Assembly (NCBI GenBank): GCA_022792555.1
Contig: JAAWBF010000140.1
Coordinates: forward strand, 1-47,171
Direction of reading: 5' to 3'
DNA length: 47,171 nt
Source of the DNA: Oscillospiraceae bacterium
GTDB lineage: Bacteria > Bacillota > Clostridia > Oscillospirales > Oscillospiraceae
Position 1 is the stretch's first letter. Each line of letters opens with the position of its first letter. This document shows, piece after piece, positions 40,357 through 47,171 of this stretch. The position numbers and the translations under genes were made by a program. The notes below the pieces were generated by a model, which was not told where the DNA came from, did no database searches, and saw only the letters and a program-made list of their open reading frames with translations.

Positions 40357-40449
40357 TAGAGCAGTTCTCAAAATTGCTGATATGTGTTTTATTCTCTTTA
40401 GGGTGGAGACAAGGAAGCGCTCTATTGCTATTTCTGAGGACTGTTATAG
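40357..40449 (+). repeat. 3'-region hairpin element, family A (after yjjG)
   Basis: The left arm AGCAGTTCTCAAAATTGCTG (from 40360) mirrors the right arm TTGCTATTTCTGAGGACTGT with ATAG (to 40449). In between lies GGGTGGAGACAAGGAAGC, half of the usual central hairpin; the other half is worn. It shows that the family has terminal inverted repeats. Confidence 0.7.
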
Positions 40450-40504
40450 ATGACTTTGATACGATATTGTATCTGTACGAGCTTGAGAAAGAGGTGTAAG
40501 TCCT

Positions 40505-41458
40505 GTGCCGGGAGACAGACAGGAACGAGATTATCAGCATTATCAGCGGATACGCCGCCGGACCCGCCGCCGGAGAAGGAAGCAGGGTGGAGGATGGGCG
40601 GTCATTTTGGCTGCCCTTGTACTCTGTATGGGGATCATTATTATGACCTCTCTGGGAAGCAGCGGCCCTCCACCGGAGGCAGACTCCCCTTCCCCAACCC
40701 AAGAAACGCTTGCAGGGCCCTCTGAACAGCCTACTCCCACGCCGGAACCCACCCAAACGCCCCTGCCTACCCCTGTTCCCACCCCTCCGCCCTACGACTA
40801 TGCCGCGCCTGCCCCAGAGGCCCCAGCGGTGGAGATGTCCTACTTTGCCGACGCGGTCTTTATTGGTGATTCTCGGACTGACGGCCTGCAGCTCTACAGC
40901 GGTATTAAGGGGACAACTTTTCTGAGCTACAAGGGGATCACCGTCTTTGATGTGATGGAGCGGGAGGATAAAAAGGTAGTCACAATTGACGGTGAGAAGT
41001 TCACCATTTTAGAGGCCCTGGGCAAGGGGAGCTATCAGAAGGTCTATGTATCCCTGGGCGTCAACGAGCTGGGCTATCAGGACGGGGCGAAATTTGCCGA
41101 GGAGTATGGCCGGTTCATCGACCAGATCCGAGTTCTCCAGCCGGGGGCTGAGATCTATGTCCAGTCCCTGGTGCCGGTGAATCCGGAGAAGTGTAAGGCC
41201 AATAACCAGCCCGCCTGGCTGACCAATGAGGGGATCGCCAGCTATAATGCTGCCCTGCAAACGCTCTGCACGGAAAAAGAGGTCGTTTTCCTCAATATCA
41301 GCGAGGAACTGACTGACGAGGCGGGGATTCTCCCTGCCGATGCCACCACCGATGGACTCCATTTTACAAAGGTATGGTATAAAAACTGGCTGGAGTACCT
41401 GATGACCCATACCGTGGACTTGGGTGCCGCCGTACCTGCCGATCCTGTTGTGTCCTAA
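40505..41458 (+). CDS. Membrane-anchored SGNH/GDSL-type hydrolase
   Basis: 317 residues from a GTG start at 40505 after GAAAGAGGTG. A very basic cytosolic start (RIRRRTRRRRRK) is followed by one membrane span (about 30-50), a Pro/Thr-rich wall-spanning linker (55-100) and the enzyme domain. Block I is FIGDSRTDGL, with S123 the likely nucleophile; block V is TDGLHFT, with D283 and H286. Such proteins often add or remove acetyl groups on wall or exported polymers. The next gene encodes a DUF4358-like lipoprotein that often accompanies this type, but the usual MBOAT acyltransferase is not seen here. Confidence 0.8.
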   Translation: MPGDRQERDYQHYQRIRRRTRRRRRKQGGGWAVILAALVLCMGIIIMTSLGSSGPPPEADSPSPTQETLAGPSEQPTPTPEPTQTPLPTPVPTPPPYDYAAPAPEAPAVEMSYFADAVFIGDSRTDGLQLYSGIKGTTFLSYKGITVFDVMEREDKKVVTIDGEKFTILEALGKGSYQKVYVSLGVNELGYQDGAKFAEEYGRFIDQIRVLQPGAEIYVQSLVPVNPEKCKANNQPAWLTNEGIASYNAALQTLCTEKEVVFLNISEELTDEAGILPADATTDGLHFTKVWYKNWLEYLMTHTVDLGAAVPADPVVS

Positions 41459-41476
41459 GAGCCTGTATTCACCATT
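41458..41476 (+). repeat. Single end of a family B-type element
   Basis: AGAGCCTGTATTCACCATT matches the ends of the element at 44861-44952 (AGAACCTGTATTCACAATC). It begins at the last base of the SGNH gene's stop codon. No second end was found nearby. Confidence 0.55.
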
Positions 41477-41525
41477 ACATATAACGTCTAACACCCTATT
41501 CCATCAGAAAGGAACGAAAACACAT

Positions 41526-41984
41526 ATGATCAAACAGCTTTTGCCCTTTGCGCTGGCCTTTGCGCTGCTGCTCTCCGCCTGCGGCGGAGACACAAAGGAA
41601 AAGGAGTACGACCCCGCAGCCACCGCCGCGGCCCTCCAGGAGAGTACAGCTTTTTCCGACGCCTTAGAGGCGCTGGATAAGGATGTAGCCGCCATCCTGT
41701 ACGGCCTGGAGGAGGGAACCGTCCAGGACTGCGCTGTCTATACCTCTCTGTCCGCCGGAGCCGAGGAGATCGCTGTGCTAGTGCTCTCAGATACCGATGC
41801 CACCTCTGCCGCCCTGACCGCCCTCAAAAACCGGGTGGAGGACCAAAAGACCGCCCTCAAGGACTACCAGCCCGCCGAGGTCTCCAAGCTGGATCACGCC
41901 ATCATTCAGCAGCGGGGGAACAGCGTATTGCTGGTGGTGGCAGCCGATCCAGACGCCGCCCAGGCCGTGCTGGACAAACAATGA
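41526..41984 (+). CDS. DUF4358-like lipoprotein
   Basis: 152 residues from the ATG at 41526 after AGAAAGGA. The signal ends in the lipobox LLSAC (C at about 19). The mature part is acidic, Ala-rich and helical, with ILYGLEEGTVQDCAVYTSLS and a YQPAEVSKLDHAIIQQRGN segment near the end, the layout of DUF4358 proteins. The function of the family is unknown. It lies after the SGNH hydrolase gene and probably works with it at the membrane. Confidence 0.7.
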   Translation: MIKQLLPFALAFALLLSACGGDTKEKEYDPAATAAALQESTAFSDALEALDKDVAAILYGLEEGTVQDCAVYTSLSAGAEEIAVLVLSDTDATSAALTALKNRVEDQKTALKDYQPAEVSKLDHAIIQQRGNSVLLVVAADPDAAQAVLDKQ

Positions 41985-42051
41985 ACACCAGCGGGGGGCG
42001 GGATGGAATGCCCCGCCCCCACAAAATTTTCAAAAATTTTCTCGATCCCTG

Positions 42052-42080
42052 TTGACAAATCTTTTATGGTTGGGTATACT
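42052..42080 (+). promoter_or_regulatory. Perfect sigma-A promoter of the tRNA cluster
   Basis: TTGACA (42052-42057), a 17-base spacer, TATACT (42075-42080), 33 bases before the first tRNA. Confidence 0.9.
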
Positions 42081-42113
42081 AATCCTTGCCCTGCTTCCGG
42101 CAGCGGCAATTAT

Positions 42114-42190
42114 GGCGGCATAGCTCAGTTGGCTAGAGCATGCGGTTCATACCCGCAGTGTCCCCGGTTCAAATCCAGGTGCCGCTACCA
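42114..42190 (+). tRNA. tRNA-Met (CAT)
   Basis: 77 bases with encoded CCA. The acceptor stem GGCGGCA/TGCCGCT has a G-U first pair. The anticodon loop TTCATAC in the stem TGCGG/CCGCA gives CAT. The T-loop is GGTTCAAATCC. The TilS gene in the window modifies tRNA-Ile with this same anticodon, so Ile2 is the alternative; elongator Met is preferred. Confidence 0.9.
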
Positions 42191-42229
42191 GATTATGATA
42201 TGGCCGGAACCAACGCGCCATATCTCTAT

Positions 42230-42304
42230 GGCGCGTTGGTCAAGCGGCTAAGACACCGCCCTTTCACGGCGGTAACACGGGTTCGATTCCCGTACGCGTC
42301 ACCA
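42230..42304 (+). tRNA. tRNA-Glu (TTC)
   Basis: 75 bases with encoded CCA. Acceptor GGCGCGT/ACGCGTC. The anticodon loop CTTTCAC in the stem CCGCC/GGCGG gives TTC. The T-loop is GGTTCGATTCC. Confidence 0.95.
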
Positions 42305-42321
42305 TTTTTTCTCAGCCTTAT

Positions 42322-42397
42322 GGAGGCGTAGCTCAGCCGGTAGAGCACTTGCTTCACACGCAAGGGGTCACAGATTCGAGTTCTGTCGTCTCCACCA
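42322..42397 (+). tRNA. tRNA-Val (CAC)
   Basis: 76 bases with encoded CCA. Acceptor GGAGGCG/CGTCTCC. The anticodon loop TTCACAC in the stem CTTGC/GCAAG gives CAC. The T-loop is GATTCGAGTTC. Confidence 0.93.
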
Positions 42398-42400
42398 AAC

Positions 42401-42433
42401 AAAAAAGACACGCCAAGCGGCGTGTCTTTTTTT
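42401..42433 (+). terminator. Terminator of the tRNA cluster
   Basis: GACACGCC (42407-42414), loop AAGC, GGCGTGTC (42419-42426), followed by TTTTTTT. The six A on the other side make it work in both directions. It lies ten bases after the last tRNA. Confidence 0.92.
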
Positions 42434-43014
42434 ACCAATTGGCTGAGAGAATGGAGCAGTATAAGCAGACAGGGAAAGCGCCTACAAGGTTCCAGCAGGA
42501 CAAAGCCTTGACTGTGCTGACCGCATACCAAAACTTTTTCCGGCGGGTGAAGCAGGGTCAGAAGCCCGGCTATCCCAGGTTTAAGAGCAAGCATGACCAC
42601 CGGAGAAGCTACAAGAGCAAGCGCGTGGGCACGAATATCAACGTGTTGGAGTCGGATATGCTCCACAAACTATCCACCGACTTTGTACGCAACTATGACC
42701 TGATAGCAATTGAAGCTTTAGCTCCGTCCAATATGGTGAAGAACCACAAGCTGGCCCGGTCTATCTCCGACGCTTCCTGGGGCGAGCTTCGGCGGCAGTT
42801 AGAGTACAAGGCCAAGTGGTATGGGAAGCAGGTTGTGGCCGTTGACCGCTTCTTTCCATCCAGTCAGCTATGCTCCGCTTGCGGCGCTCAATGGCCCGGC
42901 ACAAAGGATTTGTCCGTGCGAGAGTGGGTTTGCCCCGTCTACGGCACTGTCCATGACCGGGATGTGAACGCCGCAAGGAACATCTTGCATGAAGGGCTGC
43001 GCCTGCTGGCGTAG
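42434..43014 (+). pseudogene. Decayed IS200/IS605 TnpB nuclease
   Basis: The reading [20 protein letters not shown]...[20 protein letters not shown] is the TnpB N-terminal region but lacks the first 40-50 residues. After SYKSKR it jumps to [20 protein letters not shown], so the central part with the first RuvC catalytic Asp is deleted. The second site (IAIEAL) and the third ([10 protein letters not shown]) remain. The zinc finger CSAC...CPVY has Tyr in place of the fourth Cys. It cannot be active. It lies directly after the tRNA terminator, and no TnpA is present. Confidence 0.85.
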
Positions 43015-43082
43015 CCGGTACACATGGTATGGTGGGACACACCGGAACCGAACGCTCGTGCAGGCTGCGGTCGCTGAACTGA

Positions 43083-43115
43083 GAATCCCCCGGCTTTACC
43101 CGTGGGGAGTGTTAA
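43083..43115 (+). repeat. IS200/IS605 right end
   Basis: GAATCCCCCGGCTTTACCCG followed by TGGGGAGTGTTAA, the typical end about 75 bases after TnpB, where the guide RNA (reRNA) 3' part and target boundary lie. The stem has lost some pairs compared with the perfect palindrome at 21690-21727. Confidence 0.65.
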
Positions 43116-43202
43116 ACCCGATAAAATCTGGTGCTGTGCGCTCTGCCTTTTGTGTTTTCAACTGTGATGACGATATAGCGCAATCTGGAGAGGGAGGAGT
43201 TT

Positions 43203-44537
43203 ATGAGTACAAATCGGACAGGAAAACACCAATTCACCAGCAGCTGGGGGTTCGTCCTCTCGGCAGTGGGATCTGCTGTGGGGATGGCCAATGTGTGGGG
43301 GTTCCCAGCCAAACTGGGGAGCAACGGCGGCGGCGCCTTTTTGATCGCTTATTTGTTTTTTATCCTTTTGTTCGGCACAGTGGGCTTGTCCGCAGAGTAC
43401 GCCGTGGGCCGCCGGGCCAGAACAGGGACATTGGGCTCCTATCAAATGGCCTGGGCCAGCCGGGATAAGAAATTAGGCGGGATCGGCGGCCTCCTAGGGT
43501 GGCTGCCTCTGGCCGGGTCCATGTGTATTGCCATCGGCTATGCGGTCATTATCTCCTATGTGCTGAAAGCCTTTCTTGCCTCGGTGAGCGGATCCCTTAT
43601 GACCCTGGATACCGCTGTCTGGTTTGACTCCTTCTCTCTGAACAACTATTCAGTGGTCCCCTTTCATATCATTGTAGTGGTGGGAACCCTGCTTACCCTG
43701 CTGCTGGGAGCCAAGAGCATTGAGAAGAGCAACAAGATCATGATGCCTGTGTTCTTTCTCATCTTTGTAGTGCTGGCCATTCGGGTGGCCTTCCTGCCAG
43801 GGGCCGCCGAGGGCTACCGGTATATGTTCACCCCCCGCTGGGAGGACCTGCGCAACCCCATGGTGTGGATCTGGGCCATGGGACAGGCTTTCTTCTCCCT
43901 GTCCATCACGGGGAGCGGCATGATTGTCTACGGGGCCTATTTGCAGCCGGAGGAGGATGTGGTAGCCCTGGCCAAGCGAACCGCCCTGTTTGACACCATC
44001 GCCGCCCTGGCCGCCTCTCTGGTGATCATCCCGGCCTGCTTCGCCTACGGCCTGGATGTGGGCGCCGGCCCCGCGCTCCTTTTTGTCACACTCCCCCGCA
44101 TTTTGCAGGACATCCCCCTGGGCCGCCTGTTTGCCGTGATTCTCTATACCGCTATGGTCTTTGCCGGGGTGAGCTCCCTGCAAAATATGTTTGAGGCGGT
44201 AGGAGAATCCCTCCTCCACCGCTTTTCCCGCCTGAACCGCCAGATTGTGCTCGTTCTCCTGTGCGCCATCTGTCTGGGCGTTGGCCTGCATATGGAGCCT
44301 ATCTTCCGGTGGGGGCCGTGGATGGATATCGTATCCATCTATATTATCCCAATCGGCGCGACCTTGGGGGCCGTCTCTTGGTTCTGGATCATGCGCCGGG
44401 AGGCGCTGATGGAGGAGATTGACCGGGGGGCCAAACGATCCCACGGCGGACTGTGGTACAGCATGGGCCGCTATGTCTATGTCCCCTGCGCGGTGATTCT
44501 CTGCGCCGTGGCCCTGCTGTTGAAGGTGGCCTTTTAA
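43203..44537 (+). CDS. Sodium-dependent transporter, NSS (SNF) family
   Basis: A 444-residue membrane protein with about eleven spans. TM1 has the unwound sodium site, SSWGFVLSAVGSAVGMANVW (13-32), and FPAKLGSNGGGAFLIAYLFF follows (35-54). These are marks of LeuT-like NSS carriers, which bring amino acids in with sodium. GQAFFSLSITGSGMIVYGAY corresponds to TM6. The length matches the shorter 11-TM bacterial members. The RBS GAGAGGGAGGAG precedes the ATG. It is a single gene with no clear promoter of high quality. The substrate is unknown. Confidence 0.9.
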   Translation: MSTNRTGKHQFTSSWGFVLSAVGSAVGMANVWGFPAKLGSNGGGAFLIAYLFFILLFGTVGLSAEYAVGRRARTGTLGSYQMAWASRDKKLGGIGGLLGWLPLAGSMCIAIGYAVIISYVLKAFLASVSGSLMTLDTAVWFDSFSLNNYSVVPFHIIVVVGTLLTLLLGAKSIEKSNKIMMPVFFLIFVVLAIRVAFLPGAAEGYRYMFTPRWEDLRNPMVWIWAMGQAFFSLSITGSGMIVYGAYLQPEEDVVALAKRTALFDTIAALAASLVIIPACFAYGLDVGAGPALLFVTLPRILQDIPLGRLFAVILYTAMVFAGVSSLQNMFEAVGESLLHRFSRLNRQIVLVLLCAICLGVGLHMEPIFRWGPWMDIVSIYIIPIGATLGAVSWFWIMRREALMEEIDRGAKRSHGGLWYSMGRYVYVPCAVILCAVALLLKVAF

Positions 44538-44569
44538 GAGTCGCAGCTTGAAACAAAAGATTGGTTGCG

Positions 44570-44632
44570 CTAAGAGTCTGTTTAATATCTTGAAGAATGC
44601 CAGTTGGCGAGAGGTTTTAAACAGGCTCTAAG
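44570..44632 (+). repeat. Short family B element (63 bp)
   Basis: The ends CTAAGAGTCTGTTTAA (44570-44585) and TTTTAAACAGGCTCTAAG (44615-44632) are mirror images. The interior GAATGCCAGTTGGCGAGAGG matches the first part of the 166-bp element. It looks like an internal deletion form, and lies 32 bases after the NSS gene. Confidence 0.65.
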
Positions 44633-44637
44633 AATCA

Positions 44638-44754
44638 TAAATCGGGATATAAAAGCAATAATTCCGGTTTATCGGGCAGTTACACCTTCCAAGACCGTGT
44701 GAAGGTCAACATTTATGAGGACTTCTATCTGGACCATGCAGAATTGGAGTTTTG
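44638..44754 (+). pseudogene. Unidentified C-terminal remnant
   Basis: An open frame without a start gives KSGYKSNNSGLSGSYTFQDR then VKVNIYEDFYLDHAELEF and TGA (44752-44754). It reads like real protein sequence and has no start codon or RBS. I cannot name the family. Confidence 0.35.
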
Positions 44755-44810
44755 AATCAGCACGATGGAAAACTGACCGCAGCAGAGGGCGGAACGATGG
44801 TTAAACCCGC

Positions 44811-44855
44811 AAAAACCCCTGCGCCGTCCAAACGGACGGCGCAGGGGTCCTGTTT
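44811..44855. terminator. Bidirectional terminator between the NSS gene and murC
   Basis: CCCCTGCGCCGTCC (44816-44829), loop AAAC, GGACGGCGCAGGGG (44834-44847), a perfect 14-bp stem. TCCTGTTTTTA follows on the plus strand and TTTTT (44811-44815) on the minus strand. Confidence 0.88.
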
Positions 44856-44860
44856 TTACT

Positions 44861-44952
44861 GAGAACCTGTATTCACAATCTCAAACGCCGTCTGAACGGC
44901 GGAAATATCCCTCGCCCAGTCAGCATTTTCGATTATGAATACAGGCTCTGAG
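44861..44952 (-). repeat. Family B-type element (about 90 bp) overlapping the murC end
   Basis: The ends GAGAACCTGTATTCACAATC (44861-44880) and GATTATGAATACAGGCTCTG (44931-44950) are mirror images. The minus-strand interior, AATGCTGACTGGGCGAGGG then ATATTTCCGCCG, matches the start of the 166-bp elements. The right arm contains the last five sense codons and the stop of murC. Confidence 0.72.
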
Positions 44953-46315
44953 AGACCAGCGCATCCCCCACGGTATAGATGTCCCCCGCTCCCACGGTGA
45001 GAATCAGGTCCCCTGGCCGGGCGATCTCCCGCAGGCGGGCGGTCAGTTCAGGCAGGGTGACAAAGGCCTGGCTGCCTGGGATTTTGTCGGCCAGATCCTG
45101 GGAGGAGATCCCAAGCTCATTGTCCTCCCGTGCGGCGAAGATCTCGGCCAGCAGACATAGGTCAGGCTTTTGGAGGACCTTTACAAAGTCGTCAAACAGG
45201 GCGTGAGTCCGGGTATAGGTGTGGGGCTGGAAGGCGCAGATTACCCGCTCATAGCCCAGGGCCTGGGCGGTGTCCAGCAGGGCCTCCAGCTCGCCGGGGT
45301 GGTGGGCGTAGTCGTCGTAGACCACCGCGCCGTTGTACGTCCCTTTGCGCTCAAACCGGCGGCCAGCCCCGTGAAAGGCGGCCAGTCCCTGCTCCACGGC
45401 TGCGGCGGGGAGGTTGAGCGCGATGGCCGCAGCGGCTGCGGCCAGTGCGTTTTTGACATTGTGCAGTCCAGGCACCTGGAGGGAGACATGGGCGAAGGGC
45501 TTTTCCCGGTAAAGCACATCAAAGGCGGGCATTCCCTTCTCCCAGGTCAGATTGGCTCCATGGACCTCCCCCTCCTCCAGGCCGAAGGTGAGGACTCTTC
45601 TGGTCTCTCCAGCCAGGGTGTGCATGGTGTTTGGGTCATCCCGGTTGGCCACAATCAGCCCGTCCTGGGGGACCAGGTCGGCAAAGGCCCGGAAGGAGTG
45701 CTCGATGTCGTCCAGATCCTTGAAGAAATCCAGGTGGTCCGCCTCAATGTTGAGGATCACCGCCACAGTGGGGAAAAAGGAGAGGAAGGAGTTGCAATAT
45801 TCGCAGCTCTCCAGGATGATGGTGTCCCCCTGGCCCACCCGGTGGCCCGCCCCCAACAGAGGCAGTGTACCGCCAATCATCACCGTGGGATCCGTCTGAG
45901 CGGCCATGGCGATATGGGTACACATAGAGGTCGTGGTGGTCTTGCCATGGGTGCCGGAGATACACAGGGCATTGCGGTAGCCCCGCATGATCGCCCCCCA
46001 GGCCTGGGCCCGCTCGAAGACCGGCAGGCCCTGACGGCGGGCCTGGGCAATTTCCGGGTTGGAGTCGTGAGCAGCGGCGGTGCGGATGACCAGCTCGGCC
46101 GCTCCCAGGTTCTCTGGGTGCTGGCCGATGGACACCTGAATGCCGATGGACCGCAGATGCTCCACCACAGCGCTCTCCCGTAGGTCAGAGCCGGTTACGG
46201 ACAGCCCCATCCCGTGGAGAACCTCGGCCAGCGGGGACATGGAGACCCCGCCAATCCCCACCAGATGAACCCTGCGCCCAGGCGTGAGGTACGCTTGAAT
46301 TGAACTATCTGCCAT
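44933..46315 (-). CDS. murC: UDP-N-acetylmuramate--L-alanine ligase
   Basis: A 460-residue Mur ligase. The N-terminal Rossmann domain has HLVGIGGVSMSPLA (17-30); the ATP site is SGTHGKTTTTS (120-130); the central domain has NIEADHLDFF; and YDDYAHHPGEL marks the start of the C-terminal domain. It adds L-Ala to UDP-MurNAc in peptidoglycan synthesis. The start at 46315 follows AAAGGGGTG, part of a small dyad. The last residues (SLYS) and stop come from an inserted repeat, but the fold appears complete. It is a single gene, away from the dcw cluster. Confidence 0.95.
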   Translation of the reverse strand: MADSSIQAYLTPGRRVHLVGIGGVSMSPLAEVLHGMGLSVTGSDLRESAVVEHLRSIGIQVSIGQHPENLGAAELVIRTAAAHDSNPEIAQARRQGLPVFERAQAWGAIMRGYRNALCISGTHGKTTTTSMCTHIAMAAQTDPTVMIGGTLPLLGAGHRVGQGDTIILESCEYCNSFLSFFPTVAVILNIEADHLDFFKDLDDIEHSFRAFADLVPQDGLIVANRDDPNTMHTLAGETRRVLTFGLEEGEVHGANLTWEKGMPAFDVLYREKPFAHVSLQVPGLHNVKNALAAAAAAIALNLPAAAVEQGLAAFHGAGRRFERKGTYNGAVVYDDYAHHPGELEALLDTAQALGYERVICAFQPHTYTRTHALFDDFVKVLQKPDLCLLAEIFAAREDNELGISSQDLADKIPGSQAFVTLPELTARLREIARPGDLILTVGAGDIYTVGDALVSQSLYS

Positions 46316-46316
46316 T

Positions 46317-46329
46317 GGGGTGACACCCC
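46317..46329 (-). promoter_or_regulatory. Dyad covering the murC ribosome-binding site
   Basis: GGGGTGTCACCCC on the minus strand lies just before the ATG and contains the RBS (AAAGGGGTG). In RNA only about four pairs can form with the loop, so any effect would be mild. Confidence 0.35.
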
Positions 46330-46351
46330 TTTTCCATAGAATACCGTTCCT

Positions 46352-46390
46352 CTAGTACTTCACCAAGCTTCTGGCTTGGTGGAGTGTTAG
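46352..46390. promoter_or_regulatory. Hairpin in the murC leader
   Basis: CTAGTACTTCACCAAGC (46352-46368) and GGCTTGGTGGAGTGTTAG (46373-46390) pair with few mismatches around a TTCT loop. It lies between the promoter and murC. No T-run follows on the minus strand. It could be a leftover palindromic element. Confidence 0.45.
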
Positions 46391-46415
46391 GGAGGAAACA
46401 AAAAGGATTGCCTAT

Positions 46416-46444
46416 ATCATAGCGCACACCTGGGTGTAAAGCAA
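46416..46444 (-). promoter_or_regulatory. Promoter of murC
   Basis: Minus strand: TTGCTT (46439-46444), a 17-base spacer, TATGAT (46416-46421), about 100 bases before the ATG. Confidence 0.6.
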
Positions 46445-46580
46445 GCCCTTTGCAATCAAGTTTAGGGCTGCCCCTACAGTATAGACAGCCGCAAGAAAAA
46501 AATACCATTTATTTCTCTCTCGGACAGGCAAGCCCTCCAGGTTCTGTACATATGGATAGCAGGAGCAAGGAGGGGCATCC

Positions 46581-46862
46581 ATGGAGAAGAGACAAAAAAG
46601 AGACAGCCTGCTGGAGCGCACGGCGCAAGTATTGGACCTGCCAGGGGATCTGGTGGCCGGTCTGCCCAGGGTGGAGCTGACCGGAAGTGGAGAGGTCCGC
46701 ATGGAAAATCACAAGGGGATTTTAGCCTATGGCAGCGAGGAGATCCACGTCAGCGGTGGGAAGCTTATCATTAAAATCCGGGGGCGGGGACTGGAGCTGC
46801 GCTCCATGAACGCCAATGAATTGCTGATCACCGGGACGATCCAGGGGATCGATTTGGCCTGA
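46581..46862 (+). CDS. yqfC: Sporulation protein YqfC
   Basis: A 93-residue YabP/YqfC-family protein: LERTAQVLDLPGDLVAGLPR, then a beta-rich part (VELTGSGEVRMENHKGILAY, EEIHVSGGKLIIKIRGRGLEL) and the ending LLITGTIQGIDL. It is made in the mother cell under sigma-E in Bacilli and takes part in spore formation. The ATG follows AGCAAGGAGGGGCATCC. No certain sigma-E box was found. yqfD follows in the same direction, the known order. Confidence 0.9.
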   Translation: MEKRQKRDSLLERTAQVLDLPGDLVAGLPRVELTGSGEVRMENHKGILAYGSEEIHVSGGKLIIKIRGRGLELRSMNANELLITGTIQGIDLA

Positions 46863-46952
46863 GCCGGGCCTGCTTTGGGCCCCCTTCGCGGGGGACAAAA
46901 CCCGTACCGGCGATGCGGAGCGGCAAAACCAGGATGAAACAAGGAGACAGTC

Positions 46953-47171
46953 ATGCAGAAGTTGATCAATTTCCTCCGGGGGAGTGTCCGGCTGGAAGTG
47001 ACCGGGGCCTTTCCAGAGCGCTTTTTAAATCTGTGCGCCCAACACCGGGTCCCCTTCTGGGGGGTAGAGTGGTTGGGAGAGGGGACGGTGCGGCTGACAG
47101 TGGCCGGCCGGAGCAGCCGGAAGCTGGAGGCAGTGGCGGAAAAGGTGATGTGCCAGCTGAGAGAGGTGGAG
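46953..47171 (+). CDS. yqfD: Sporulation protein YqfD, N-terminal part
   Basis: The first 73 residues of a protein that runs out of the window, beginning MQKLINFLRGSVRLEVTGAF, then PERFLNLCAQHRVPFWGVEW. This is the YqfD N-terminus (stage IV sporulation-type family). The RBS AAGGAGACAGTC precedes the ATG. It lies 90 bases after yqfC and is probably co-transcribed with it. The membrane part lies beyond the window. Confidence 0.88.
   Translation, partial: MQKLINFLRGSVRLEVTGAFPERFLNLCAQHRVPFWGVEWLGEGTVRLTVAGRSSRKLEAVAEKVMCQLREVE

Noticed and set aside
42349-42433. Start of the TnpB ORF inside tRNA-Val
   Set aside because: The frame is open by chance across the tRNA and its terminator; TnpB-like residues begin only after 42434.

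Overview
The window looks like chromosomal DNA of an anaerobic, spore-forming member of the Clostridia, most likely Oscillospiraceae (Flavonifractor/Pseudoflavonifractor/Lawsonibacter type). The reasons are fairly GC-rich codon use, strong AGGAGG ribosome-binding sites, the Firmicutes order gdpP-rplI-dnaB, sporulation genes yqfC/yqfD, a group-B-like [FeFe] hydrogenase and many short inverted-repeat elements between genes. The assignment rests on gene content only; no database search was possible.

Layout. 1-730: decayed DNA with a partial HTH gene whose frame is broken at an A9 run, an SLH-like remnant and a dispersed repeat. 730-4970 (+): DnaD-like replication protein, DnaC-like helicase loader, Dam-like adenine methyltransferase and a PD-(D/E)XK restriction-endonuclase-like protein. 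4971-5537: remnants and a terminator. 5538-15059 (-): core housekeeping block gdpP, rplI, dnaB, tilS, hpt, ftsH, then rpsF-ssb-rpsR from its own consensus promoter. 15500-21659: a small hypothetical protein, ilvE, a GNAT protein, a lipoprotein with an HExxH motif, a truncated GNAT and an SLH-M15 peptidase. 21660-23045: IS remnants and repeats. 23046-30960: M42 aminopeptidase (-), then a GntR/FCD regulator and a complete oligopeptide ABC transporter oppABCDF (+), which together suggest regulated peptide uptake and breakdown. 31104-36373 (-): a frameshifted small gene, then a five-gene set with a Fe3+-siderophore/cobalamin-type ABC transporter followed by precorrin-2 dehydrogenase and a CobA-HemD fusion. 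36572-41984 (+): hydrogenase, split ThrE-type exporter, YjjG-like HAD hydrolase, SGNH hydrolase, DUF4358-like lipoprotein. 42052-43117: a perfect promoter, three tRNAs (Met, Glu, Val), a terminator and a decayed TnpB. 43203-47171: NSS-family Na+ symporter (+), murC (-), yqfC and the start of yqfD (+).

The most unusual signal is in the intergenic DNA. At least four families of short, hairpin-forming, inverted-repeat-bounded elements sit mostly just after stop codons: (1) a 166-bp element with two full copies and two shorter relatives, one of which supplies the last codons and stop of murC; (2) a roughly 65-95-bp element around a GTCTCCACC-type hairpin, six copies, each in the 3' region of a gene; (3) a roughly 100-bp element seen twice; (4) a single highly structured 155-bp element after ilvE. 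These look like non-autonomous mobile elements that may also serve as RNA 3' ends. No CRISPR array, prophage or complete active transposon was seen.
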